From assembly GCA_050954285.1 (NCBI GenBank), contig JBPBPL010000025.1, positions 36,220-100,219 of the forward strand: 64,000 bases of DNA, in the 5' to 3' direction. Positions within the stretch are counted from its first letter, which is position 1. Each line of letters starts with the position of its first letter. This stretch comes from Mucilaginibacter_A sp050954285. GTDB lineage: Bacteria > Bacteroidota > Bacteroidia > Sphingobacteriales > Sphingobacteriaceae. This document shows positions 36,631 through 44,861 of this stretch, piece by piece. Both the position numbers and the translations under genes were made by a program. The notes under the pieces were generated by a model that searched no databases, was not told the origin of the DNA, and worked only from the letters and a program-made list of their open reading frames with translations.

Positions 36631-37824
36631 TTAAATCTTGCGCCTGTTTTTTTCTTTGCTGATCAAACCCAACTCGCGGCTGGTTTGCCCGGCGATAGCT
36701 GTATTTTCCTGTGCTCTTCTAAATAAATAAGGCAATACTGCTTTTACCGGACCAAAAGGTACATACTTGGCCACATTATAACCTGCGTTGGAAAGGTTGA
36801 AACTCAGGTTATCACTCATGCCCAAAAGTTGCGAAAAATGCACATGCGGATGATTATGCGCAATTTGATGGTTATTTAGCAAACTGGCAAGCAGCTTACA
36901 ACTTTGCTCATTGTGCGTGCCGCATACAAAAGCAATGCGGCCAATATTTTCGGCACAAAACTGCAAAGCCAGGTTGTAATCGCGGTCGGTAGCGGTTTTA
37001 TCCGGTTGAATCAGCGTTGGATAACCTTTTTCTGCCGCCCGTCTGTTTTCCTTTTCCATATAAGCACCACGCACCAGTTTTGCGCCGAGCAGGAAATCTT
37101 CTTCCGCAGCAGCCTTAAAATCAGCTTTCAGGGAAGTCAATTTATCATGGCGATAAAGCTGATAAGTGTTGTAAACGATGGCTTTTTGCTGATTATATTG
37201 CCGCATCATATTCAGCGCCAGCAAATCTATGGTGCGCTGAATCCAGGTTTCTTCGGCATCAATCATCACCGGAACGTTCAGATCAAAAGCTGTTTTGCAG
37301 ATGGTATCCACGCGGTCGAATATCTTTTGCCAGGCCGCTTCTTCTTCAAATGAAAAAGTTAAACCAGCGTCTGCTTTTTCTAAAATATCAAAATTACCTA
37401 CACCGGTGATTTTAAAAACCGTCAGCGGAATAGCCGCATCGCCTTGTGCTCTTTTTATCGTAGCAATTATCTGGTCGCGCGTATCATCAAAAACGGCTTC
37501 TTCGTTTTCGCCCTCTACCGAATAATCCAGGATCGTTCCTACTTTTCCGGATTGCAGATTGCGGATCGTTGGTTCGCATTCGGCAATGGTTTCGCCTCCG
37601 CAGAAATGATTGAAAATGGTTGATTTTACCAGTGATTTGATCGGCAGACCAATTTTAAAAGCAAAATTGGTAATTGGCGGACCGATTTTGACCAGGAAAT
37701 TCAGGTTGATAATCCTGAACAGCCAGTAAGCGCGCTTCAGATTGCCATTACTTTCATGGCGAAAAGCAATTTCTGTATTTTCAAAGGATAAAGATGTATT
37801 CTTAATTTCCGGGCGCATTTCCAT
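36631..37824 (-). CDS. putA: proline dehydrogenase
   Basis: FAD enzyme that oxidises proline to pyrroline-5-carboxylate, feeding electrons to the respiratory chain. A stand-alone PRODH domain (397 aa), not the fused PutA. Visible motifs: ILDYSVEGENEEAVFDDT, VPVMIDAEETWIQRTID, LGAKLVRGAYMEKENRRA and VCGTHNEQS, near QLLGMSDNLSFNLSNAGYNVAKYVPFGPV, which carries the proline-binding region ending YLFRRAQENTA. The second-step dehydrogenase is not in the window. It is divergent from the S4-domain gene (68 bp). Confidence 0.95.
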   Translation of the reverse strand: MEMRPEIKNTSLSFENTEIAFRHESNGNLKRAYWLFRIINLNFLVKIGPPITNFAFKIGLPIKSLVKSTIFNHFCGGETIAECEPTIRNLQSGKVGTILDYSVEGENEEAVFDDTRDQIIATIKRAQGDAAIPLTVFKITGVGNFDILEKADAGLTFSFEEEAAWQKIFDRVDTICKTAFDLNVPVMIDAEETWIQRTIDLLALNMMRQYNQQKAIVYNTYQLYRHDKLTSLKADFKAAAEEDFLLGAKLVRGAYMEKENRRAAEKGYPTLIQPDKTATDRDYNLALQFCAENIGRIAFVCGTHNEQSCKLLASLLNNHQIAHNHPHVHFSQLLGMSDNLSFNLSNAGYNVAKYVPFGPVKAVLPYLFRRAQENTAIAGQTSRELGLISKEKNRRKI

Positions 37825-37877
37825 GTTGCAAAATTAGATATTGAACAACAGAATAACGTCTGCTCATTCCAATTTTA

Positions 37878-37885
37878 TATTTTTG
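37878..37885 (+). promoter_or_regulatory. putative -7 box (TATTTTTG) for S4-aroB
   Basis: Exact TAnnTTTG match 7 bp before the S4-protein ATG; no clear -33 element. A nearly leaderless start would follow. Moderate to low support. Confidence 0.35.
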
Positions 37886-37892
37886 CAGCCAC

Positions 37893-38099
37893 ATGATCGA
37901 ATTTAAGTTAGAAGGCGAATTCATCGCCATGATTCAGTTATTAAAAGCTGCCGGATTGGTGCAAACCGGTGGCGAAGCGCAAATAATGGTAACCGAAGGA
38001 AAAGTAAAATACAACGGCGAGGTAGATTTCCGCAAAAGATTAAAGGTAAGAGTTGGCGACATTATTACTTTTAACGGCCAGAAAATTCACGTAATTTAG
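37893..38099 (+). CDS. S4-domain RNA-binding protein (YbcJ-like)
   Basis: A 68-aa protein that is essentially one S4 RNA-binding module: IQLLKAAGLVQTGGEAQIMVTEGKVKYNGEVDFRKRLKVRVGDIITFNGQKIHVI. Family members are small and their targets are mostly unknown. Cytoplasmic. Its stop is 2 bp before aroB, so the two are one transcript. Confidence 0.93.
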   Translation: MIEFKLEGEFIAMIQLLKAAGLVQTGGEAQIMVTEGKVKYNGEVDFRKRLKVRVGDIITFNGQKIHVI

Positions 38100-38101
38100 G
38101 T

Positions 38102-39157
38102 ATGGAAACGATACAAAGTATTTCGTACCCGGTTATTTTCAATGATGATTTTGCTGCATTAAACCAGTTTTTGCAGGAGAAAAAGTATAGCAAAGTTTTT
38201 TTTCTGGTGGATGAAAACTCTGAGAAATATTGTTTGCCGTTGCTGATTGAAAAACTGGAAATTACAGATTATGATCTAATTGAAGTTACCTCCGGAGAAG
38301 AAAACAAGAACATCGATTTTTGCATCGGTATTTGGCGGATGCTGATTGATTTTGGTGCCGATCGGAACAGTTTGCTCATCAACGTTGGCGGTGGCGTAAT
38401 TACGGATATGGGCGGTTTTGCAGCATCAACTTTCAAGCGTGGAATTGATTTTGTACAGATTCCAACCACGTTGCTTTCTCAGGTGGATGCTTCTGTGGGC
38501 GGCAAAACCGGCATCGATATGGATCATCTGAAAAATGTTATCGGCACGTTTGCACAACCGGAAGCTGTTTTTATCGATACAAATTTCCTGAAAACTCTGC
38601 CCGAAAGACAATTCATTTCGGGTTTTGCGGAGATGCTGAAACATGGTTTGATTGCGGATCGCAACTATTTTTACCTGCTAAAAGAAGCATCGCCGGATCA
38701 CATTGTTCCAGCTTTGATCCGTCATTCCGTTCAACTTAAAAATAATGTGGTTTTGCAGGATCCGGAGGAAAAAGGGTTGCGCAAAATTTTGAATTTCGGT
38801 CACACCGTTGGCCACGCAGTAGAAAGTTTTTCATTGGTGGAAGGTAAAAATCCGTTATCGCACGGCGAAGCAATTGCCATTGGCATGATTTGCGAGGCGT
38901 TTTTATCAACCCAAAAAACAGGTTTATCCGTAGAAGAACTGAAGGAAATTACAGCCACATTCAAGCAGTTTTACGAAAAACATACGATAAAAGAAGCATC
39001 CATTCCGGCGTTGGTGGAGATTATGAAAAGTGATAAAAAAAACACTTCCGGCCAGATCAACTGCTCATTATTGACGCAGATTGGACAATGTGCTATTGAT
39101 TGCTTTTGCACAGAAGATGAACTTTGCAAAAGTTTAGAATTTTATATAAATTGTTGA
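38102..39157 (+). CDS. aroB: 3-dehydroquinate synthase
   Basis: Second step of the shikimate pathway: turns DAHP into 3-dehydroquinate with NAD and a divalent metal. Visible: VTSGEENKN, NVGGGVITDMGGFAASTFKRGIDFVQIPTTLLSQVDASVGGKTGID (NAD/substrate site), SGFAEMLKHGLI and the metal His motifs ILNFGHTVGHAVE and LSHGEAIAIGM. 351 aa, complete. It begins 2 bp after the S4 gene and ends 1 bp before the sterol-desaturase gene. Two dispersed-repeat copies (38679, 38988) lie in its coding sequence as LKEAS and IKEAS. Confidence 0.97.
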   Translation: METIQSISYPVIFNDDFAALNQFLQEKKYSKVFFLVDENSEKYCLPLLIEKLEITDYDLIEVTSGEENKNIDFCIGIWRMLIDFGADRNSLLINVGGGVITDMGGFAASTFKRGIDFVQIPTTLLSQVDASVGGKTGIDMDHLKNVIGTFAQPEAVFIDTNFLKTLPERQFISGFAEMLKHGLIADRNYFYLLKEASPDHIVPALIRHSVQLKNNVVLQDPEEKGLRKILNFGHTVGHAVESFSLVEGKNPLSHGEAIAIGMICEAFLSTQKTGLSVEELKEITATFKQFYEKHTIKEASIPALVEIMKSDKKNTSGQINCSLLTQIGQCAIDCFCTEDELCKSLEFYINC

Positions 39158-39158
39158 T

Positions 39159-40094
39159 ATGCTCGGTTTAGATTCCAAAAATGAAGCTGCCGCAGGGTTG
39201 TTTGCCCTGCTGATCATCCTCACCATAGTAGAAATGTATTTCAGCTATCGCGAAGACCGTAAATACTACGAAAAGCGCGACACCTGGACGAATATTTACC
39301 TGACTACTTTAACCTTTTTTATCAACTTGCTGGTTAAAGGTGCTACGTTTTTTGTGCTGACTTATTTTTACCAGTTCCGCTTGTTTCAGATTCAAAATGT
39401 AATACTTTACTGGTTTGTACTGGTTGTTGTACAGGATTTTTTATACTGGGTTTTGCATTATGTAGGCCATTATTCGCGCATGTTTTGGGCGATGCACGTT
39501 ACCCATCATTCTTCCGAACATTTTAATTTAACCACAGGTTTCCGGTCAACTGTTTTTGAACCTTTTTACCGCGTCATATTCTATTTGCCACTTGCGCTGA
39601 TGGGTTTTTCGGCAATGGATATTTTGTATGCTTATTTATTGACCCAACTTTATGGTAATCTGGTACATACACAGGCCGAAATCAATTTTCCGAAATGGTA
39701 CAGTTCTATTTTTGTAACACCTGCGCATCATCGCATTCATCATGCTTCTAATGTTCCTTATCTGGATAAAAACATGGGCATGTTATTAATTATTTGGGAC
39801 CGGATGTTTGGTACTTTTCAGGAAGATTTACCAGAACCAATCAAATACGGACTAACCACGCAACCAGAAGATATGGGTGCCGTCAACATCATCTTTCACG
39901 AATGGAAAGCTTTGATTGCAGATGTAAAAAAAGCACCAACTTTTACTGATAAAATTAAATATCTGGTAATGCCTCCCGGTTGGAGCCATGATGGCAGTAC
40001 GCAGATTGCCAAAGTGATGCAGCAGGAGTATTATGCAGAATTAGAAAAGATGCACAAACCAGAATTTCATGTGCTAAAAGAAGCATCTGCCTAA
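39159..40094 (+). CDS. sterol-desaturase/fatty-acid-hydroxylase family membrane protein
   Basis: Di-iron membrane oxygenase of 311 aa with the three His clusters: HYVGHYSRMFWAMHVTHHSSEHFN, HTQAEI and PAHHRIHHASN. About four to five hydrophobic helices (18-35, 50-75, 85-110, 140-165). The Bacteroidota members' substrates (lipids, carotenoids or others) are mostly untested. It follows aroB by 1 bp but is not an aromatic-pathway gene; co-transcription may be incidental. The final codons LKEASA* are a dispersed-repeat copy (40075-40086). Confidence 0.92.
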   Translation: MLGLDSKNEAAAGLFALLIILTIVEMYFSYREDRKYYEKRDTWTNIYLTTLTFFINLLVKGATFFVLTYFYQFRLFQIQNVILYWFVLVVVQDFLYWVLHYVGHYSRMFWAMHVTHHSSEHFNLTTGFRSTVFEPFYRVIFYLPLALMGFSAMDILYAYLLTQLYGNLVHTQAEINFPKWYSSIFVTPAHHRIHHASNVPYLDKNMGMLLIIWDRMFGTFQEDLPEPIKYGLTTQPEDMGAVNIIFHEWKALIADVKKAPTFTDKIKYLVMPPGWSHDGSTQIAKVMQQEYYAELEKMHKPEFHVLKEASA

Positions 40095-40146
40095 AAGGCT
40101 ATATTATTTGAGTAATGAACTAACATAAAATAATTAAACTTTACCC

Positions 40147-40176
40147 TTGACATTCTTATTTTTCCGTGTACATTTG
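40147..40176 (+). promoter_or_regulatory. Bacteroidota-type promoter of the phe/aro operon
   Basis: TTGAC at 40147 and TACATTTG at 40169-40176, a full TAnnTTTG -7 box, spaced 19 bp. The predicted start is about 40183, just ahead of the leader peptide ATG at 40194. The spacing and position make this the best promoter in the window. Confidence 0.72.
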
Positions 40177-40193
40177 AAAACGAAAACATAACA

Positions 40194-40259
40194 ATGACAA
40201 TTAACAATACTTTCTTTTTTGGTTTCTTCTACTTTTACTTTAGTGGTAACCGGGACTGA
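40194..40259 (+). CDS. pheL: Phe/Tyr-rich leader peptide of pheA operon attenuator
   Basis: A 21-codon ORF whose middle reads FFFGFFYFYF: seven Phe and two Tyr codons in total. Its stop (TGA 40257-40259) overlaps a segment CCGGGACT (40250-40257) complementary to the 5' arm of the terminator at 40298-40305. This is the layout of ribosome-mediated attenuators such as E. coli pheL: stalling at Phe codons frees the segment to pair with the terminator arm. It lies between a good promoter and pheA. Confidence 0.85.
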   Translation: MTINNTFFFGFFYFYFSGNRD

Positions 40260-40293
40260 TTTGTTGCATTTTTAAATAAAGAAATAAAACATC

Positions 40294-40325
40294 AAAAAGT
40301 CCCGGCCAAACAGCCGGGACTTTTT
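40294..40325 (+). terminator. attenuator terminator before pheA
   Basis: Perfect 13-bp stem AAAAAGTCCCGGC with GCCGGGACTTTTT, loop of six bases, then T-run, ending 15 bp before the pheA ATG. Because it sits between the leader peptide and the structural genes, it must be conditional. Confidence 0.9.
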
Positions 40326-40340
40326 GCATTTAACAACAGC

Positions 40341-41171
40341 ATGAACAAACCACGGGTTGCCATACAAGGCATCAAAGCTTCTTTTCACCAAGAAGCCGCA
40401 GTTAAATTTTTCGGTGAGGATATTGACCTGGTAGAATGTACTTCTTTTAAGCAGACTTTTGAAGCATTGAGCCGCAAAGAAGCTGATTACGTGGTTATGG
40501 CGATAGAAAACAGCATTGCCGGAAGTTTACTACCCAACTATTCGCTGATGATGAACTACAATTTCCCGGTTGTGGGCGAGGTTTCTCTGCGGATACAATT
40601 GCACCTTTTGGCTTATCCGGGCGTAAAGTTTGAAGATGTAAAATTTGCCATTTCCCACCCGATTGCATTGCGGCAATGTGTTGATTTTATGGAGGAATAT
40701 CCGCACATCAAAATCATTGAAAGCAGCGATACGGCTGCCTGCGCCAAACGCGTTCACGATGAGAAACTAACTGATACTGTGGCAATTGCCAACTCGATGG
40801 CGGCAGAATTATACGAACTTGACTTTTTAGAAAAACGCATCGAATCCAACAAAAAAAACTACACCCGTTTTTTAATTTTGGCTGATAAGCAAAATGGTGT
40901 AGTTGCGGATCCGAATAAGGCTTCACTTGGTTTTCAGGCGGGAAATGAAGTTGGATCATTAGCTAAAGTGCTCAATATCTTTGCAGAACATGAAGTCAAC
41001 CTTAGCAAAATACAATCTATGCCGGTTTTGGGCAAACGCAGCGAATACATGTTTTACGCGGATGTAGAATGGATGGAAGCTGCACAGTATGATTCTGCCA
41101 TCAAACAGGTTTTAAAACATACACACAATTTTAACATTTTGGGCGAGTATCACAAAAACGATAAAATTTAA
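40341..41171 (+). CDS. pheA: prephenate dehydratase
   Basis: Converts prephenate to phenylpyruvate for phenylalanine. Catalytic domain about 1-180: AIQGIKASFHQEAA, DYVVMAIENSIAGSL, SHPIALRQC, then ESSDTAACAKRV and the TRF motif in NYTRFLIL. A regulatory ACT domain lies at about 195-270 (EVGSLAKVLNIFAEHEVNLSKIQSMP), implying feedback by Phe; the usual ESRP is replaced by SMPV here. No chorismate mutase is fused here; that activity is on the next gene. 276 aa. Expression is expected to respond to Phe through the upstream attenuator. Confidence 0.95.
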   Translation: MNKPRVAIQGIKASFHQEAAVKFFGEDIDLVECTSFKQTFEALSRKEADYVVMAIENSIAGSLLPNYSLMMNYNFPVVGEVSLRIQLHLLAYPGVKFEDVKFAISHPIALRQCVDFMEEYPHIKIIESSDTAACAKRVHDEKLTDTVAIANSMAAELYELDFLEKRIESNKKNYTRFLILADKQNGVVADPNKASLGFQAGNEVGSLAKVLNIFAEHEVNLSKIQSMPVLGKRSEYMFYADVEWMEAAQYDSAIKQVLKHTHNFNILGEYHKNDKI

Positions 41172-41172
41172 C

Positions 41173-41201
41173 ATACTTCTTTTAGCACATAAAATCTACA
41201 T
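41173..41201 (-). repeat. dispersed repeat copy with partial second arm
   Basis: ATACTTCTTTTAGCACA followed by TAAAATCTACAT, in the 53-bp gap between pheA and the DAHP synthase gene. Confidence 0.7.
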
Positions 41202-41224
41202 TTCAACATCAAAACTCCATTATT

Positions 41225-42331
41225 ATGAAACTCGATCTTAAAATACAACCACTCAGCTCCTGGATGAAAATTAACCACGAGCCATTGTTAATTGCTGGCC
41301 CGTGCAGCGCAGAAACCGAAGAACAATTAGTTGCAACCGCACATTTGCTGGCCAAAACTGGTAAAGTAAGCGTTTTGCGTGCCGGCATCTGGAAACCAAG
41401 AACACGTCCCGGCGAATTTGAAGGAATCGGCAGCATTGGTTTAGAATGGTTAAAACGCGCCAAAGCAGAAACCGGTTTGCCAACAGCTGTGGAAGTTGCT
41501 AACGCCAAACACGTTGAAGAAGCTTTGAACGCGGGCGTTGATATTTTATGGATCGGTGCACGCTCAACTGTTAATCCGTTTACTGTTCAGGAAATTGCGG
41601 ATGCTTTAAAAGGTGTTGATATTCCGGTGATGGTAAAAAATCCGGTGAATCCTGATCTTTCCTTGTGGATTGGTGCATTGGAACGGATTAATGCTGCCGG
41701 AATTACCAAATTAGCGGCTATCCATCGCGGGTTCTCTTCTTTCGATAAAACCGCTTTTCGCAACGAACCGCATTGGGACCTGGCCATCAGCTTAAAAACT
41801 TTAGCACCAGAATTACCGATCATTAATGATCCGAGTCATATTTGTGGTAACCGCGAACTGATTCCTTACATCTCTCAAAAAGCCTTGGATATGGATATGC
41901 AGGGATTGATGATCGAATCGCACATTGATCCTTCTGTGGCCTGGACTGATGCCAAACAACAGTTAACGCCTGACGCTTTAAGCGATTTGATGGATCATTT
42001 AACGCAACGCAAGCCAGAACTGAAAAATGCAGAAGTAAAAGATAAAATGGCCGAACTGCGCAAAGAAATTGACAAGATTGATGATCAGATTATTTCTAAA
42101 ATGGCCGAAAGAATGGCTGTTGTAGAAAAAATTGGTAATTATAAAAGAGATAACAACGTTACTATTTTACAAGTGAACCGTTGGGACGAAATTTTGCACA
42201 AACGCACTTCCTACGCACAAGCTTTGAAACTGAATAAAGATTTTGCAGAGAAATTGCTCGAATTGATTCACCACGAATCTATCCGCAAGCAAACCGAAAT
42301 CATGAATAATTCTACTGTTGCCGAAGCTTAA
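41225..42331 (+). CDS. aroG: bifunctional DAHP synthase/chorismate mutase
   Basis: Fused enzyme (368 aa) joining the first step of the shikimate pathway to the chorismate branch point. The N-terminal type I-beta/KDSA-like DAHP synthase (about 15-265) has LLIAGPCSAETEEQL, VLRAGIWKPRTRPGEFEGIG, DILWIGARSTVNPF, VMVKNPVNPDLSLW, AAIHRGFS and DPSHICGNRELI. The C-terminal AroQ-type chorismate mutase (about 275-360) has MAELRKEIDKIDDQIISKMAERMAVVEKIGNYKRDNN. Order after pheA and before aroA, with a 1-base or no gap to aroA (42331/42332), shows one operon. The mutase supplies prephenate for PheA. Confidence 0.94.
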   Translation: MKLDLKIQPLSSWMKINHEPLLIAGPCSAETEEQLVATAHLLAKTGKVSVLRAGIWKPRTRPGEFEGIGSIGLEWLKRAKAETGLPTAVEVANAKHVEEALNAGVDILWIGARSTVNPFTVQEIADALKGVDIPVMVKNPVNPDLSLWIGALERINAAGITKLAAIHRGFSSFDKTAFRNEPHWDLAISLKTLAPELPIINDPSHICGNRELIPYISQKALDMDMQGLMIESHIDPSVAWTDAKQQLTPDALSDLMDHLTQRKPELKNAEVKDKMAELRKEIDKIDDQIISKMAERMAVVEKIGNYKRDNNVTILQVNRWDEILHKRTSYAQALKLNKDFAEKLLELIHHESIRKQTEIMNNSTVAEA

Positions 42332-43585
42332 ATGGAAGCTGGAAATTTGATACTGAGTAAGCCTGATCGTGTGGTAAATGCAACCATCCGGCTTACCGGT
42401 TCTAAAAGTGAATGCAACCGCGCTTTGGTCATTTCCGCTTTGAGCGAAGGAAAAGTTAAGGTTGAAAATTTATCAGCAGCAGCAGATACGGTTACGCTGG
42501 CAAAGGTTTTGGCAGAAGTGAAAGGCGAAAGTCAAGAACCGAAAACTGTAAACATTGGCCCGGCCGGTACAGCCATGCGTTTTTTAACGGCATTTTTTAC
42601 CCTGCAAAAACAGCATCAGGTAATTCTGACCGGAAGCGAACGGATGAAACAACGGCCTATCGGTATTCTGGTAAATGCGTTGCGCAGCCTGGGTGCAGAA
42701 ATTGATTACGAAGAAGAAAACGGCTTTCCACCCATCAAAATAACAGGCGGATTTGATCAAAAAACGGCCAGCATTAATATTAAAGGCGATATCAGTAGCC
42801 AGTATATTACTGCGTTATTATTGATTGGCTCACAGTTGCCGCTGGGTTTAAATTTACATATCGAAGGCGAATTAACTTCTCGTCCGTATGTAGAAATGAC
42901 TTTATCGATGTTGCAGCAATGCGGCATCCAGCATCAATGGAACGGCAATGTCATTTCCATTCAAAATCAGCCTTTTCAATCCGCAACAATTTATGTAGAA
43001 CCGGACTGGAGCGCAGCTTCTTACTGGTATGCCATTGCGGCTTTGTGCGATGAAGCCGAGCTTTTTTTACCAGGATTAACGCTTTACAGTTTACAAGGCG
43101 ACAGTTCGATTACGGAAATTATGGCCAATTTTGGCATCACTTCGCAGTTTAAAGATGGCGGCGTTTGGCTAAAAAAAGAACCGAAAGCAGTTGTCCGCAA
43201 GATTTTTGATTTCAAAACCTGCCCTGATTTGGCGCAAACTGTAATTGTCATTTGTGCAGCTTTAGGCCATGATGCTTCTTTTACCGGCTTGGAAACGTTA
43301 AAAATCAAAGAAACAGACCGCATCAAAGCACTACAAAATGAACTGGCAAAAATTGGTGTAGAACTGATCGAGAAAGGCCAGATTTATAAATTAAACTGTG
43401 CTAAAAGAAGCATCCCGGAAAAAGTTTTTATCAACACCTACGAAGATCACCGCATGGCAATGGCGTTTGCGCCGCTGGCTTTGATCGTTCCGGAAATTGA
43501 AATTGAAGATTTTAAAGTGGTTGAGAAATCGTATCCCGGATTTTGGAATGATTTGGAAACAGCAGGATTTATAGTAAATCATTAA
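42332..43585 (+). CDS. aroA: 3-phosphoshikimate 1-carboxyvinyltransferase (EPSP synthase)
   Basis: Sixth step of the shikimate pathway. Motifs: LTGSKSECNRALVISALS (shikimate-binding Lys-Ser), NIGPAGTAMRFLTAFF, GSERMKQRPIGILVNALRSLGAEIDY, GDISSQYITALLLIG, PDWSAASYWYAIAAL, KIKETDRIKALQNEL and YEDHRMAMAFAPLAL. 417 aa, with the slightly reduced motifs common in Bacteroidota. ATG follows the previous TAA directly. Two repeat copies (43272, 43402) are in its C-terminal part. Confidence 0.96.
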   Translation: MEAGNLILSKPDRVVNATIRLTGSKSECNRALVISALSEGKVKVENLSAAADTVTLAKVLAEVKGESQEPKTVNIGPAGTAMRFLTAFFTLQKQHQVILTGSERMKQRPIGILVNALRSLGAEIDYEEENGFPPIKITGGFDQKTASINIKGDISSQYITALLLIGSQLPLGLNLHIEGELTSRPYVEMTLSMLQQCGIQHQWNGNVISIQNQPFQSATIYVEPDWSAASYWYAIAALCDEAELFLPGLTLYSLQGDSSITEIMANFGITSQFKDGGVWLKKEPKAVVRKIFDFKTCPDLAQTVIVICAALGHDASFTGLETLKIKETDRIKALQNELAKIGVELIEKGQIYKLNCAKRSIPEKVFINTYEDHRMAMAFAPLALIVPEIEIEDFKVVEKSYPGFWNDLETAGFIVNH

Positions 43586-43591
43586 CCAAGC

Positions 43592-43703
43592 TGTCATTTC
43601 GAGCATCAAGAGAAACCTTCTTTCAATTATTAAATGCTTCTTTTATCACCTAAAAAACATTAATCATTTCAAATGAAGATTTCCCTCTTCATTTGAAATG
43701 ACA
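43592..43703. repeat. complex palindromic intergenic element between aroA and aroC
   Basis: Outer ends TGTCATTTC (43592) and GAAATGACA (to about 43703) are inverted repeats, as in the widespread Bacteroidota GTCATTTCGAG-type palindromes. Inside are a perfect 16-bp hairpin (43664-43679 with 43686-43701, TCATTTCAAATGAAGA arms) and a dispersed-repeat arm ATGCTTCTTTTA (43634-43645). It could act as a processing or folding element in the operon mRNA. Confidence 0.75.
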
Positions 43704-43717
43704 AGAAAAAATAAAAC

Positions 43718-44809
43718 ATGGCAGGCAATACTTTCGGACAAGCGTTCCGCATCACCACTTTCGGCGAATCTCATGGCGTAGCAATTGGTGTTATTATTGA
43801 TGGTTGTCCGGCCGGTTTAGCAATCGATTTAGAGTTTATCCAGTCGGAATTAGACAAGCGCAAACCCGGTCAATCCAAAATTACCACGCAACGCAAAGAA
43901 AGTGATACCGTGCAAATTCTGTCTGGTGTTTTCGAAGGAAGATCAACCGGAACGCCCATTGCCATGCTGATTCCGAATGAAGATCAGCGCTCGAAAGATT
44001 ATTCGCATAACGAAAATACTTTCCGCCCGTCTCATGCAGATTTTACCTATCAAACGAAGTACGGCATCCGCGATCATCGTGGTGGTGGCCGTTCATCAGC
44101 GCGCGAAACTGCGGCACGTGTTGCAGCCGGTGCGGTTGCAAAATTGTTGCTTCAAGCACAGGAAATTGAAATTCTGGCTTCGGTAACCAGCGTTGGCAAA
44201 ATGAATGCGCCGGAAGTAAAAATTGAAAATGCAAAAGATTTTTTGCGCATCCGTGAAGAAAATATTGTCCGTTGCGCCGATCCGGAAACGGCCGCAAAAA
44301 TGATTGATTATATTGATGACATCCGTAAAAAAGGCGATACCGTTGGCGGAAAGATCAGTTGTACAATCCTGAATTGTCCGGTTGGTTTAGGCGAACCTGT
44401 TTTTGATAAATTACATGCTGATTTGGGCAAGGCGATGCTTTCCATCAACGCCGTGCATGGTTTTGAGTATGGTTCTGGTTTTGCCGGAAGTGAAATGCTG
44501 GGTTCGGAACATAACGATATTTTCCGCAGAGATGAAAACGGAAATGTACAAACGTTGACCAATAATTCTGGCGGTGTGCAAGGCGGCATCAGCAACGGAA
44601 TGCCAATCGAATTTAAAGTAGCTTTTAAACCGGTGGCCACGATTATGCAAAACCAGGAAACGATTGATGCGGAAGGAAATTCTGCAGAAATAAAAGGCAA
44701 AGGCCGCCATGATCCTTGCGTGGTGCCGCGTGCTGTGCCAATTGTGGAAGCGATGGCAGCCTTGGTTTTGGCTGATTTATGGTTGCGGAATTTGGGTGCG
44801 AAGTTGTAA
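43718..44809 (+). CDS. aroC: chorismate synthase
   Basis: Last step of the shikimate pathway: EPSP to chorismate using reduced FMN. Signatures: FRITTFGESHGVAIGVIIDGCPAGL (AROC signature 1), YGIRDHRGGGRSSARETAARVAAGAVAKLLL (signature 2) and GRHDPCVVPRAVPIVEAMAALVLADLWL (signature 3). 363 aa, complete. It is 132 bp after aroA, separated by a palindromic element. With aroB and the fused DAHP synthase, the window lacks only aroD/aroQ, aroE and aroK for chorismate. Confidence 0.97.
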   Translation: MAGNTFGQAFRITTFGESHGVAIGVIIDGCPAGLAIDLEFIQSELDKRKPGQSKITTQRKESDTVQILSGVFEGRSTGTPIAMLIPNEDQRSKDYSHNENTFRPSHADFTYQTKYGIRDHRGGGRSSARETAARVAAGAVAKLLLQAQEIEILASVTSVGKMNAPEVKIENAKDFLRIREENIVRCADPETAAKMIDYIDDIRKKGDTVGGKISCTILNCPVGLGEPVFDKLHADLGKAMLSINAVHGFEYGSGFAGSEMLGSEHNDIFRRDENGNVQTLTNNSGGVQGGISNGMPIEFKVAFKPVATIMQNQETIDAEGNSAEIKGKGRHDPCVVPRAVPIVEAMAALVLADLWLRNLGAKL

Positions 44810-44812
44810 GGT

Positions 44813-44857
44813 GATGCTGTTTTTATCGGGTAAAAATTAGTGTGCTAAAAGAAGCAT
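44813..44857. repeat. dispersed repeat, inverted pair
   Basis: GATGCTGTTTTTATCGGG at 44813 and TAAAAGAAGCAT at 44846-44857 face each other in the 52-bp gap between the convergent aroC and E1 genes; a partial arm TAAAAATTAGTG lies between. Confidence 0.8.
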
Positions 44858-44861
44858 TAGT

